A program made the translations under genes and the position numbers. DNA of 64,000 nucleotides, taken from the NCBI GenBank assembly GCA_026874595.1, contig CM049312.1, forward strand, positions 76,789,429 through 76,853,428, given 5' to 3'. Source of the stretch: Sipunculus nudus (taxonomy: Eukaryota; Annelida; Sipuncula; Golfingiida; Sipunculidae). The notes beneath the pieces were generated by a model. The model was not told where the DNA came from. It did not search any database and was given only the letters and a program-made list of their open reading frames with translations. Positions 1 to 12,129 of this stretch are shown one piece after another; position 1 is the stretch's first letter; the number at the start of each line of letters is the position of its first letter.

Positions 1-125
1 TTGTATCAAATTTTCCATTATTCTGGGGGGTACTTCGGAACCCCATAGCTCAAGAATATAGGTCACAGTGACCTAATTTGGGGTTTACAAGAAGAGTTTA
101 CCTAAAACCTACCTGGATCAATATT
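1..125 (+). repeat. Family A dispersed repeat, truncated by window start
   Basis: Closely matches the segment at about 4392-4515: a TTTTCCATTATTCTGGGGGG block followed by the 'CCCCATAGCT' block and an AGGTCACAGTGACCT palindrome at 60-74. It is a partial unit in the same orientation as the 3.4-6.5 kb cluster. The left part lies outside the window. Confidence 0.85.
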
Positions 126-274
126 AAGTTTGCAAATCTCAGGACTAAACTTTACAATTTATGCTCTGCTCTCACCAAAGTAAACTGTCTCTGTATTCTC
201 AACAAAAGAAGCTAGGGTATTTATAAGTATTTATTTGTTCTACAAAGATAGTGGTGGGAGTTGGTTCCTTTTTC

Positions 275-318
275 ATAATCGATCATCGGTTTTGGCAAAC
301 CGATCGATGATCGATTAT
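275..318. repeat. Inverted repeat / hairpin
   Basis: A perfect 14-bp inverted repeat (left arm ATAATCGATCATCG, starting at 275, right arm ending at 318) is extended inward by GGTTT/AAACC with a 4-base ATCG bulge and a TGGC loop. It is rich in CGAT in an otherwise CpG-poor flank. I see no partner copy elsewhere in the window. Confidence 0.7.
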
Positions 319-739
319 TAATCAGTTCAGACAATTATACAGAAATATGCAATTATTTGTGAAACTGTACTCTCTTAACCCAGCCCGTATGTCTTAGTAA
401 TTCTTTCATATGAAAAGAAGTCTTTGCCTTTTTTTATATTTTCTTATTATTACTAAGATATGCTATTCAAAGTATCATTTCAATGATTATAATAATCAAG
501 AATTAAAACCACAGTCCAGGACATCTACTTACTGGACCCCATGAATACTCCCACATATCATTTTAACTTCACCACAAGCACGGACTTTCATTTTATAACA
601 ATTATGACGACTGCCGACATGCATACTGGTTTCACAACCCCGCCAGTAAAATTACACTCCTATATAATTTTTTATAAAAATTTTAAAAAGTAATTGAAAG
701 CTAAATATATAATTACTCATGCGGCAATGGCACCTGGCA
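319..739. other. AT-rich sequence with no recognised feature
   Basis: I see no open frame, repeat match or RNA-like structure here. Confidence 0.5.
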
Positions 740-962
740 TCAGTTGAAGAGATTATTTGTAAGAGAATCTCGCAAAATTGGCAAGACCTGGAGAATTATG
801 GAGCATTTTAACGCCATATCGCCAATATTTTGCAATGACATCTCGTTAGAAAACTCTCCGCTAATTCTGCAGCTCCCTGCCAGTTCACAGAGGTTTAATA
901 AGTCCCCCGCTCTCTCATCTACTGTGTCATACTCAGATATGGAGGTTATTTGGGAACACAGA
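740..962 (-). CDS. Possible coding exon, unidentified
   Basis: Reading leftward on the minus strand from an ATGAG/TC acceptor-like AG near 962, one frame stays open for over 70 codons and ends at a TGA near 740. The translation is soluble-looking and helix-prone, with a stretch LLNLCELAGSCRISGEFSNE and then NIGDMALKCSII. Upstream is T-rich (TTTTTTACAACATTCTGCAC), as expected of a 3' splice site. A CAG/GT donor occurs after the KCSIILQ codons, but its following bases (GTCTTG) are poor. The opposite strand is also open over part of the stretch. I do not recognise a family. It could be a short internal or terminal exon of a minus-strand gene, or chance. Confidence 0.25.
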
Positions 963-1199
963 CTCATTATATGAAGTGCAGAATGTTGTAAAAAATTGAA
1001 GAATAATTTTTGCCTATAACATAAAGACATTCTGGGAAAAAAAAAAATTATAAGTATGATGAAATAGATAGTTGCCTTTGGTAATCGAGCGCTTGAAAGT
1101 GGCAGCAAACCGACTGACTTTCGAAAAAACTTGATGATCGGCCCATCACTATACATAGATTATACGACTAGTTTTAATAACTAATATGTGGAACTCCGA

Positions 1200-1375
1200 T
1201 GAAGGTGTTGGCCTTGGTCTAGTCTGTAGAAGTAGAGGAAACTAAAGAACCTGGAGAAAACCACTGACCTCGGATGGACCACTATACTCCACTTTCAAAG
1301 CCCTGATTGGGATTGAACCTGAGTGACACCAGCAGATTAAGCTGATTGTTTTCCACTAAGACTATCCCTGCCCAG
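1200..1375 (-). repeat. Possible tRNA-derived SINE fragment
   Basis: On the minus strand a block reads CAGGTTCAATCCCAATC, which contains a good tRNA B-box (GGTTCAATCCC) about 45 bases after a TAGTCTTAGTGG A-box-like stretch. The rest does not fold as a functional tRNA. No second copy was recognised in the window. Confidence 0.35.
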
Positions 1376-3205
1376 GGTATTTATTATAGCCTGTACAGAT
1401 TTTTCATGGCAGTTGGTTACAATGAAATATTAATACAGAGCTGAAAACACCATTTTTGCTGTAGTCCAACCAAAGTGGTGCATGGACAGTTTAAATATGC
1501 ATAGCATTCGGAATAGTGGAACTGGAAGATAGCATCTTGCTTGCAGACAATAAATAGGCCAGCATCAGTGGCGTTACCTGTAACTTACAAACAAGTCACC
1601 TTATTAATTAAAGAAGCTTTCTCTAGTAGCATAAAATTCAGCTGTACCCATCACGTGTGTGTTTTTTCATCTTATCTAGTTCATATCCGTGTTTTTTTTA
1701 TCTTATCAAGTTCATATCCTCTAGTAATTAAACCTTGTATCTGAAATATTAGTCATGACAGTTCAACCTTGATGCTATTTTCATAACCTGGTGTGGCAAC
1801 AGGATGAGTGGCTTCGGTATAATTTTGTCATTTTGAATGGCTAATTGTCGTTTTCAAGTGCATTTGTATGAGCCATGATGCAGCTGATCACTAGGTGCTG
1901 CTGTGTGTAAACAACAGATTACTTGCGTCCAACACACCGACATACCACACCCTTGCATTATTTGGCTAGTTGAGCACCTGGGGCCCAAAGAGGTTGGGAG
2001 AAGGGATTATTTCTTAGACCTCAAGCATTTTGTGACAGCTTCGTATTTAAGTAAATCCTTACCCAACTATATTTATCTTATTTAATGAATCAAATATGGG
2101 GACAAAAAGCCTACGTGCAAGCTAGATGATGCTAAAAGGAAATTTTTTCAGTGGAAATATGTCTAGAAAAACACCCCTGGGCATTGTGATATTGCTGCCC
2201 TAAACTACCGTAGATCCTCTTTTTATGGCCGCACGTCTATTTATTATTAGCAATAGTCAGCTGCATCTAGCAAATAAATCAGGACAATAGAATAAAATTT
2301 AAAAAAATATTGATTATGCAGCTTATAAATGTTGCCGGATGACATAAATTAGATATATATTTAATGCTTGAGATAGTAACAAAATATATGTATGTTAAAA
2401 GTGATTTGTGACAGCTCGATCATTGACAATCAGGTATATAATTATCAGTTGTGAAAAGATACACAACAATCAACATCCATGACAAATTGACAATGCTGGA
2501 TGTTCACTTGTTGCCACCTCCGTAGGAAAGTGTGAGGTGACATAATTACCCCCTGAAACCATACCTCTGAGTTATTTATGTGAAGATTTACATCAAAATT
2601 AATCACTTCACATATCACATTCCTGACCTAAATCTTAAATTTCAATAAAACACATGCTACCACTTTAATTGACATATCTCTTGGATACCCACACACACAC
2701 AGAATTGACCAAAAACAATACGCTCTGCTTTTAGAAAACAGTGTTCCCACTAATATCAAATAAGTACCCTTCAGCAATATTCCTTTGCATGAAAGCATGA
2801 AAAACATGTAAGTGAATATTGGAAAACCTATTATAACTATCACACCTGTCAAGCCCAATTTAATTAAAGTGTCCTGATTAGCAGAATGAAACAACAGTTT
2901 CTCCAGTATAGATAACAAAATGACAAATGGTAATTACACAAGAGGTGGACAAAAAGTGGTTTGATTATGTTTCTGTTCAGGCTTTAATGAGATCTGCTTA
3001 TTCCCAGCCAGGTACTTGTAAAGAACAAAGAGAACATCCATTACTCGTCAATGAATACTTTGGCAACACAACGAGCAGCTCGTTAAGTGAATTAAAATCG
3101 TCCGACATGCGAGGGGTATCATTCTTTGATGCAATACACCGTCACATGGTAACTGATACAGATATTCACCATATACTTGAAACTGTTTATCTTATTCTAA
3201 TTAAA
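1376..3205. other. Unannotated intergenic or intronic sequence
   Basis: AT-rich. A frame on the plus strand around 2927-3262 is open for 111 codons, but its end runs into repeat sequence and it has no splice-site or family support. I see no gene, array or RNA here. Confidence 0.4.
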
Positions 3206-3209
3206 CACT

Positions 3210-3295
3210 ACAGGGGCGGTCCAGGATTCAGGATAAGGAGGGGTTCACCCAAAGAGGATTAACAAGTGACCCAGGGGTCATGACGCTCAGCTGAC
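3210..3295 (+). repeat. Repeat fragment with GACGCTCAGCTG tail module
   Basis: A GGGGCGGTCCAGGATT-type block is followed by GTGACCCAGGGGTCATGACG and then CTCAGCTG. The second half matches the terminal module of the S2 SINE-like family seen complete at 49731-50120. The first half is a different dispersed repeat. Confidence 0.55.
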
Positions 3296-3369
3296 CAGGA
3301 AGACATTGACAAAAGTAATTTTATCATCTGAATGTCAAATTTGAATGAATTACTTTTTCCAAACTTGAC

Positions 3370-6300
3370 CTTTTGTATAAAATCATCCAATATTCATTGG
3401 GGTACTATGGAGCTCTGTAGCATGAAGGATATGGGTAACAGACACCTATTTTCAAGGTTTACAAGATGACTTTTCAGGGGTCTCCCAGCATGCCAAAAAA
3501 TAAAATTCTAGGTCCAGTTATTATGATTTGTGCCCTGTTAACAAATCCAAATGTTTATTCTGGGGGGTATTTCAAAGCCGCATAGGATGAAGGATATGGG
3601 TAACAGAGATGTAATTTCAGGTGCACGAGGAGACTTTTCAGGGGCCTCCCAGCATATCAAGAAAGGAGATTCTAGGGCAAGTCATTATAATTTGTGCTCT
3701 GTTAACAGATGACCAAATCTTTATTCTGGGGAGTAATTCGGAGCCACAGAGCATGAAGGATATGGGTAACAGGGACCTTATTTCGGGTTTCCATGTAGAC
3801 CTTTTATGGGCTTCCCTGGAGGTGGCCCCCCAGCATATCAAGAAAGGAGATTCTAGGTCAAGTCATTATAATTTGTGCTCTGTTAACAGATGACCAAATC
3901 TTTATTCTGGGGAGTAATTCGGAGCCCCAGAGCATGAAGGATATGGGTAACAGGGACCTTATTTCGGGTTTCCATGTAGACCTTTTATGGGCTTCCCTGG
4001 AGGTGAGGACAGAAGATTCTAGGTCCAGTCATTATGATTTGTGCCCTGTTAATATATGACCAAATCTTTATTCTGGGGGGTACTCCAGAGCCCCATAGCT
4101 TACAGAATATGGGTAACAGGGACCTTATTTCGGGTTTCCATGTAGACCTTTTATGGGCTTCCCTGGAGGTGAGGAGAGAAGATTCTAGGTCCAGTCATTA
4201 TGATTTGTGCCCTGTTTACAGATGACCAAATGTTTAAAGATCACAAAAGTAGAGAAAAAAAAATCGTAAAAAATAAAAAAAAATATAGGGGGCACCACCA
4301 ATCTCCAGAAATTGATGAAACACTCCATGATCAATATCCATGCAAAGAATCATGGTGATTAATGCATTAGTTGTTCAGATACTTGAGCTTTTGTATTAAA
4401 TTTTGCATTATTCTGGGGGGTACTTCAGAACCCCATAGCTTGAAGAATATAGGTCACAGTGACCTAATTTCAGGTTTACAAGGAGAATTTCCATAGACCT
4501 CCCAGGATTTCAAGTAAGAAGATTCCCGGTCTAGCGGTTACAATTTGTGCCCTGTTAACAGACAGACGCCTGGATGGCCGGACAGACAACGGACAAAAGG
4601 TGATCCCTACAGCTCAGAAGACTTTCAGTCAGCTGAGCTAAAAATTGAAAAAATACAGGTGGTGCCACCAGAATGCAGAAACTGATGAAACATTTCATGA
4701 TCAATATCCATGCAAAGAATCATGGTGATCAATATAATAATTGTTCAGATACTTGAGCTTTTGTATCAAATTTTCCATTATTCTGGGGGGTACTTCGGAG
4801 CCCCATAGCTCAGAGGTTATGGGTAACAGAGACCTAATTTCAAGTTTTTAAGGAGACTTTTCATCGGCCTCTCAGCATGTCAAGAGAGAAGATTCTAGGT
4901 CCAGTTGTTACGATTTGTGCCATTTTAACAGATGACCGCATCTTATGAGGTCTCAAAAATAGAGAAAAAAATTTGTAAAAATAAAAAAAATACAGGTGGC
5001 GCCACCATACTGCAGAAACTGATTACACATTCCATGATCAATATCCATGCAAAGAATCATGGTGATCACTGCAATAGTTGTTTAGATACTTGAGCTTTTG
5101 TATCAAATTGTCCATTATTCTGAGGGATACTTCAGATGACTTACAGTCAGCTGAGCTAAAAACACTTAATGGTCAATATCCATGCAAAGAATCATGATGA
5201 TCTCCATATTAGTTGTTCAGATACTTCAGCTTTTGTATCAAATTGTCCATTATTCTGAGGGATACTTCAGAGTCCTATAGCTTGAAGGATATGGGTAACA
5301 TAGACCTAATTTCAAGTTTCCACAGGCACTCTTCATGGGCCTCCTTGCATGACAAGAATGAAGTTTCTAGGTCCAGTTGTTGCAATTTGTACCCTCTTGA
5401 TAGATAACCACATCTTCAAAGGTCTCGAAAAAAGAGAAAAAAATTCGTAAAAATTTGAAAAAAATAGAGGTGGCGCACCCTCTCTGCAGAAACTGATGGA
5501 ACAGCTCATGATCAATATGTATGCCAAAAATCATGACCATCAGTGTTGTAGTTATTGATATACTGCACTTTTTGTATCAAATTTTCCATTATTCTGGGGG
5601 GTATTTTGGAGCCATATAGCCTAAAGAATATGGGTAATAGAGACCTAATTTCAGGTTTCCATGGAGACTTTTCATAGGTCTCTCAGTGTGTCAAGAAGGA
5701 AGATTCTAGGTCCAGTCTTTATGATTTGTGCCTTGTTAACAGATGTTTACATTTTGAAAGGTCTCAAAAATAGAGAAAAAAATTCGTAAAAAATTGAACG
5801 ATACAGGTGGCGCCACCAGTCTGCAGGAAGTGATGGAACATCTCATGATCAATATGTATGACAAAAATCATGACCATTAGTCAAGTATTTAATGAGATAT
5901 TGAAGTTTTTGTATGAAATTTTTTACTTTTCTGGGGGGTAGTTTGGGGCCCCATAGCTGGAAGGATATGGGTAACAGAGACCTAATTTCTGGTTTCCATG
6001 GAGACTTTTCATAGGTCTCTCAGTGTGTCGAGAATGAAGATTCTAAGTCCAGTCATTACGATTTGTGCCTTGTTAACAGATGTTCACATTTTTAAAGGTC
6101 TCAAAAATAGAGAAAAAAATTCGTAAAAAATCGAAAAATACAGGTGGCGCCACCAGTCTTCAGGAACTGATGGAACCTCTCATGATCAATATGTATGCCA
6201 AAAATCATGACCATCAGTCAAGTGGTTAATGAGATATTGAAGTTTTTGTATGAAATTTTTGACTTTTCTGGGGGGTACTTTGGGGCCCCATAGCTCGAAG

Positions 6301-6475
6301 GATATGGGTAACAGAGACCTAATTTCTGGTTTCCTAGGAGATTTTTCATGGATTCCAGTTCTAGCGGTTACGATTTGTGCCCTGTTAACGGACAGACGCC
6401 CGGACGGCCAGACGGCCGACGGACAAAAGGTGATCCCTATAGCTCAGATGACTTTCAGTCAGCTGAGCTAAAAAA
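3370..6475 (+). repeat. Cluster of family A pearl-like elements (about 12 partial units)
   Basis: The block beginning TTCTGGGGGGTAC (or a variant) recurs near 3388, 3553, 3722, 3905, 4071, 4410, 4781, 5118, 5253, 5593, 5928 and 6267. Spacing is about 165-183 bp at the left and about 335 bp at the right. The longer units carry a GGTGGCGCCACC palindrome, a family-specific core, an ACAGACGCC/GGACGG tetranucleotide-like stretch, and a 3' end with an AGCTCAG...CTGAGCT hairpin followed by AAAA (4611-4640, 5131-5157 truncated, 6441-6470). The layout matches the published description of bivalve pearl/CvA elements (tandem core, ACGG-type microsatellite, conserved flanks). All units are in plus orientation. 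Open frames across the units simply follow the repeat. Confidence 0.85.
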
Positions 6476-6640
6476 CCTAAAAATAAGTCCCCAGGCCTTG
6501 AAAAAGTAGGGGGGGGGGCAGTCCTGGCTGTAAAAAAATTCTCCTAAACTCTCAAATAAAGGTGGCAGTGGCTGAAAAAAGTGGGGGGGTCTGGCCCCTT
6601 GACCCCTACCCCTCTGTATCTGCTTCTGCACTGCATCAGC
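6476..6640. repeat. G-rich dispersed-repeat fragment
   Basis: Contains runs of G at about 6507 and 6583 and a 'GGTCTGGCCCCTTGACCCC' block. It directly follows the 3' end of the last family A unit. The composition resembles generic invertebrate repeat consensus rather than coding sequence. No second copy was found in the window. Confidence 0.35.
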
Positions 6641-8555
6641 AGTTACAGGTTTGACTATGATGTCATGACCACTGTGTGCTTTGAGAGTACCTCTATACAC
6701 TTTTAAACCTGAGATTGAGACCTACATTTTGATCTTTACTTTTGTTTAATTTATATGGTTCACAAAGAGAACAAATATTCAAAATATGATTCTTAGGAAT
6801 AACTCGCAAATAAAAATTTAAAGTGACCATCTTCATGTTTTAAATATCTTTCAATTAACTCACAAAACCATTTTAAAATAAAAAAAACTTAGAGGTTTTT
6901 CACACCTTTCCAATAACTATCTCTATAAATTAAGTAATTATGTAATTAAGCTATGGTTGATGGTATCCTACCAGAAATTATTAGGATTAAGCAGAGTAGC
7001 AATGAGTAATTTGCAATAAGCTGATGACAAGTTCAGCTAATTTAGAGATAATGAGGAACACTGCTCCATATGATGAGGCAAGAAAAGATTCCTAACTTCA
7101 GGCTGTCACGACTAATTATAAAACTTCTGTATTAATTAAAATTAAAGAGATCCTGCCTGTCTAACCTTTGTCTATACTGCCATAACTTAGCTTTGTTTTA
7201 CATTATCCACTCTCCGGATAATTGCTGGTTTTACAGCTAGTTGGCTTTCTCAGCCTGTCAGTTATAATATAACTCCCCATGTTGTCTGTCAGCTACAGTT
7301 ATGTTGCCTGGTAATCCTCCAATAGTTTGCAGATGAGAACTAGTCATCCCAAGAGCGTTCTTCCAGTGTCTACTTGGAAGATACAAGTCTAAATTGTCCA
7401 CCAAACTCTCTTTGCAGATAGATTCCTATCCTGAGACCTTCCCATCTTGTTCTCCTGTTACTTTTCTGTTGTACTATTTCTGTACCTATATAAAAACCCT
7501 GACCTGAAAAAAAATGTTGAAAACGGTCATGGGAGCTGCCATTTTGTGTACGGACTAAAACCCAGCCAGCATCCTCATGTCCTGGTCCCATTTCAGTGCA
7601 TAAGTTGTTGTATCTATGAACCATTAAATACCAGATGCATGCAATAGCCAATTGCAAGTGATTACTGGAAGCCAGCCCCTGCCCGGGGCCCCCTACAGCC
7701 ACCGGGCAATAATCATGGATCAGCTTTGGAATTTTAAACCTTGAGAATAAGGTCAAGGTCAAAAATAAATATAAGGTGCAAATCTGTGGTCTAGAACTAA
7801 TATTATGCCAAAATTTACGCTTTTGAAAATAGGCTATCATGGCAGATCTAGTGAATATAGAAAATGGTAAAAGAAAAGAGAAATTTTTTTTAAATGTATG
7901 GTTTTGCACTTCAGGGTACCTCAAGCAGCATTTCCATGTGCTTGTATGTGGGTATGTGCGTATATGCATGGAAATGGCCACAAGAGCGATTTTCATGCAC
8001 AGGGTCTGCGTGAACTTAGGGATTCTGTGTAAAATGCAGTCATTTCACCATCATTTCTTCATGCTAATACACACACATGGAAACATACAAGAAGTAGGTC
8101 TTACCGTACAAACATTTTTACCAGTAAATGAATGTAGAAAAATAAACTGATCAGCCTCTATAAGCCTCCCATCCCTACAGGGGGAGGCTTCAACAGCTGA
8201 AAGTGATATGCCTGCCAGTAAAATGATTTATTTTATTTATGGAATAAGATATCTCTTTGCTATAAGGTGCACATAAAAGCAGACCAAACTGTCTCACTTG
8301 TAAAGCTAGATTTGAGATTCTTGTACTTAAAAAATCTTATCAACTTACATTAGACAAGTGATAGACTGGTGACTGTACACATCAAGTCTGAACCATTCTA
8401 GTTCTGTATAGAGATCAGAAATTACACCATATGGCCATTTCAAACACTTCAAAACATAATGTGAAGATCAAAGAGACTCATTTAATTTTAATTAGATAAA
8501 GCTGTGTTTGCATGCAAAAACATGAAAAGCCCGATGGTCACATAATTTCAGGAAA
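6641..8555. other. Unannotated sequence
   Basis: Frames of 208 codons (minus, 7996-7370) and 103 codons (plus, 7839-8150) exist. They overlap each other, begin in A/T runs and show no family motif or splice context, so I do not call them. Nothing else is seen. Confidence 0.35.
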
Positions 8556-8559
8556 TCAT

Positions 8560-9295
8560 GTTAACATACGCCTAAAACCATATTTTGATGGTATTTAGTC
8601 ACTGTTGAAAATGCAAAAGTGCTAATAAATTGCACAAATATGGGTCAAGGTCAACCAAAAGTTGATCAGTGCAAAAGAGACTTTAGTCAATGCCGTCCAC
8701 TAAATGAGAATAAAATCCAATCAAAACCCTTGGTGTTATTGTGCTAACAAACAAAGTCTTCTGTGACTTGACCTTGAAAGCATATGTTATGGTCATGAGC
8801 AAAATGGGTAAGATTACACAAACTGAAGAATAATGCATGGTTTGATCCAATTCTGATGAATAATAGAGAAGCCAATAGCATTGATAAAGGTATCCTGTCT
8901 GACCAAGTTTTATGGCTAAATTAGGTCAGATTGACCTCATTTCAAAAAACTATGTGATGTCAGAATGCTGCAATACTGATTCACAATAGAATACTGCAAT
9001 ACTGATACAAAAGAATATTTGAAAGTATGCCTAAGTTACACCTAAATTCTCTTTTTGATGATATTTAGTCATTGGTGAAAATGCCAAAGTGTTAATAAAT
9101 TGCGCATATATGGGTCAAGGTCAACCAAAAGTTATTCAGTTCGAGGGAGTCATTAGTTGATGACTTCCAATAAATTAGAACAAAATCTAGTCAAAACCCT
9201 TTGTGCTATCGTGCCAACGAATAAACGATCCCTAAAGTCTACTAGACTTGACCTTCAGAGCATTAGTCAAGGTCACAGCACCAGGAAAATTTTTT
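8560..9295 (+). repeat. Family G repeat, two diverged copies
   Basis: Two copies about 480 bp apart (about 8575-8800 and 9050-9290) share 'TATTTAGTCA..TGTTGAAAATGC', 'TATGGGTCAAGGTCAACCAA' and 'AATCCAATCAAAACCC'-type blocks. Each also contains ACTTGACCTT motifs. I see no hairpin or microsatellite end. Confidence 0.65.
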
Positions 9296-9359
9296 TGCCC
9301 CAATAATACAGAATTATGATATAATATTGACAGTTTACCAGCATGTAGGACATTTTAAT

Positions 9360-10484
9360 GCTAGCTTAAGGCTTTAAACTCCTATAACGCCTGCCAGGGC
9401 GCGCGTTTGTCACGGGCCTAGAATTCAAAGGCGCCCGCCCGGGCGCGCAAAAGCCCATTTTACATACCCGTAATTGGGGCAAGTTTTGGGGGTGAAATGT
9501 CTATTGTCATCTATCATATTTGTACATAAATGAAAGAGAAAAACGTCAAGTGTTGTTCTAACATGTGACCAAGATTCAAACTGGCGCGAACGCAGACTTG
9601 TCGGAAAAATATAAAAATGATTGACTTTCACTCACGTGGCCTTGTTACGTGGGTCCTGGTAACATGTCGGCTGCGAGGGTAAAATCAGACATCTACGCTA
9701 AATTCATAAGAAATCAGTAAATCACTAAATGTTGGCAATTAATCCCGGTGACAAAATCAAGTGCAGTGTGTTTACAGATTTAACTTCCGTTAAATATTTC
9801 CAAGATCATATATTATCCCCTTTTTTATTGGTTTAACTTGTGACCAATGATCGCCGTCCGACTGAGTGACGCGTCTGACAGACACCACGCACGTGATCTG
9901 CGTGACCTCCTAACTGTGTCATGTATTGGCACTGGAAAACCATTTTTAACCGATATCATATAATGAGTATTTATTTTAAATATTAACATATTTTCTTAAC
10001 TAAAAATCGAAGATACTGTCATATATCATGTCGTATATATATGTGATGTCTGATTGTTTACTAGTGATCATTTCTGTGCCAAACATTCTATGTACAATCG
10101 TAATCGGGCACAATTGGCCGTGCACAAGAACGTCAATCATTCTAAGAGGCTTTTTGGATTGAAAATAAAATTAATACCGTCTTAAATTAGAAAGAGCCAG
10201 ATAATTAATGGATATAGTTAATTTTCCAGTGTAAAATATAAAGATAACTTTATACTCCATGAAATATTGATGTAATTATTATACGACGTACGTGGAACTG
10301 TACGCCTATACACCCAGATCCTTGAATATGTAAAACAAGACAGTAAGTGACTTATACACTTGAACAAATATGTATTAATACGGTTTTAACACATACTGGA
10401 CAGATTGTACAAATTTTTATATGTGTAGTACTTCCTGTATATGTACGTATAGGCTACATGTGTACGTGCACGTGTGCGCGCCTT

Positions 10485-10519
<35 letters not shown>

Positions 10520-11995
10520 TATAGGCCTATGTGCGTATTATAATTTTCATTAGTGATTGAAAAAAGCACCAGTAGTTGTCACTGCCAGTGAAACAGATTT
10601 TGGGCGGAGCTGCAAAATATCCTTAAATATATGTGGCACATAGCAAACTAAATTTTAAAAATATAACCTATTATATTATGAATTGAAGTAAATAATTTTT
10701 TTGGGGGGTAATACTTTTGCCTATAACAGGCTATTCATTGTTGTAAGGAATAGTACTGCGTTATAAATGTTTGTACCTTTTAAACATAAAATCATATCAC
10801 TAATACCAGAACTTATAACTCCTTTTTATATTTCATCCATGAAAGTTTCTCAAATCGGGTTCATTCGCCGCCTATATTCATAAAAAATACATAACGTATA
10901 CCGCAGACTGCATTTATATCCCATATACCGTACGTGCACCCGGTATAAACCGGAAAATGTGTCTTGGTCATGATAATCCTTTAAAGTCATACGGCGGAGT
11001 CAGTCTCAGTCATGATACATGCAAGAAAATGAATAAAATGCATTCGCCAATCTTAAATTGGAAGCTATAGCGTATATATATAGTGACGGTGACACAGTGA
11101 AAGTAAAATATAAAGACCAAAGATGCGGCCTTTCGATATGCATGCGCATGGTGTATTCAAAATGACGATCGAGAAACCATGCAGGTGGACAAATTAGACT
11201 TAAATCTAATTGTACCTTTCCATTGCTGTAAGATAAGATTTAAAAGACGCAGGTATACAAGTATATCTATATTGCAAAATGTTTGATGGCTTTGTCTCAA
11301 ACTTGCCCCTTTCGAAGACCTAAAATACCACAGGGTGTCGGCTTCTATTTTTACCCACCGACCTTGTCATTTTCACGTTTGATTGACAGTTTTATTAGCA
11401 CAAGGAAATTTTCCTATCACACAGAAGATTTTAGCGGAAAGACAGCACACAACATGTGGCCAACCAGACGGGGATTCGGAGTGAAAATTACTACTTTAAA
11501 TTGGCATCTATTACATTAATCATCAAAGGATAATGACATCATTTACAATGTTCGGGAACCGAACGGCATGTATAATTGCCAGGTGTATGTCATGGTCAGC
11601 GTCTCTACAGCTGACGGGACTGGTGAATACAAAATAAATAAATAAACAAACACCCAGACCCAGTCATGTGAACCTTACCGATGTAAAAGTAGATACGATT
11701 GGGTGAGAAAAGTTTGCAGCGTCAGTGTGTTACCGCTGGCTGAGGGATGACGCGGGAGAATTGGACCGTTCAGGAAAAAAAAAAACAGACGTGTCGTCTT
11801 GCATCTTAATTGCCCAGTAAATGTTTTATTTATTTATTTTTATTTTTCCGTTATATTGACTAGATAGGATAATCCTGCGACTAAAGTCTGCAAAACCGCC
11901 TCGTTAATGTACCTTGTGTGCTACATATTGCTAAATTCACTCATTATCGCTCAATCACCGTCAGCCGCGGAGGGGCGGGTACTTCAAAAGAAATT
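9360..11995. other. CpG-rich block without a recognised gene
   Basis: CpG is clearly more frequent than in the flanks, for example the GGGCGCGCG, GGCGCCCGCCCGGGCGCG and GACGCGTCTGACAG stretches between 9385 and 9890. It includes a TG microsatellite. Frames are short and lack family signatures. It could be an unmethylated promoter region, a young insertion, or simply a compositional patch. I found no terminal inverted repeats or target duplication. Confidence 0.4.
10485..10519. repeat. (TG)n(TA)n microsatellite
   Basis: Thirteen or so TG units run directly into TATATATAT. Confidence 0.95.
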
Positions 11996-12129
11996 GCATG
12001 GATTCCCTTAATTAAGAAAATAAAGAGTTTTCACAAGTGTAAGACATATTTGTTTTGATTTTTTTATTTCAAATTTTAGTACATTTGCACTGTTTCGAAT
12101 GGGAAAGATTTGGATATATCAACGTTTAT

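Noticed and set aside
740-974. Plus-strand 76-codon frame opposite the candidate minus exon
   Set aside because: The minus frame is longer and more protein-like; the plus frame has no support of its own.
2927-3262. 111-codon plus-strand frame
   Set aside because: Its 3' part is dispersed-repeat sequence (CAGGGGCGGTCCAGGATT) and it has no recognisable domain or splice sites.
7370-7996. 208-codon minus-strand frame
   Set aside because: Longest frame in the window but with no family motif, splice context or consistent composition, and it overlaps plus-strand frames of similar quality.
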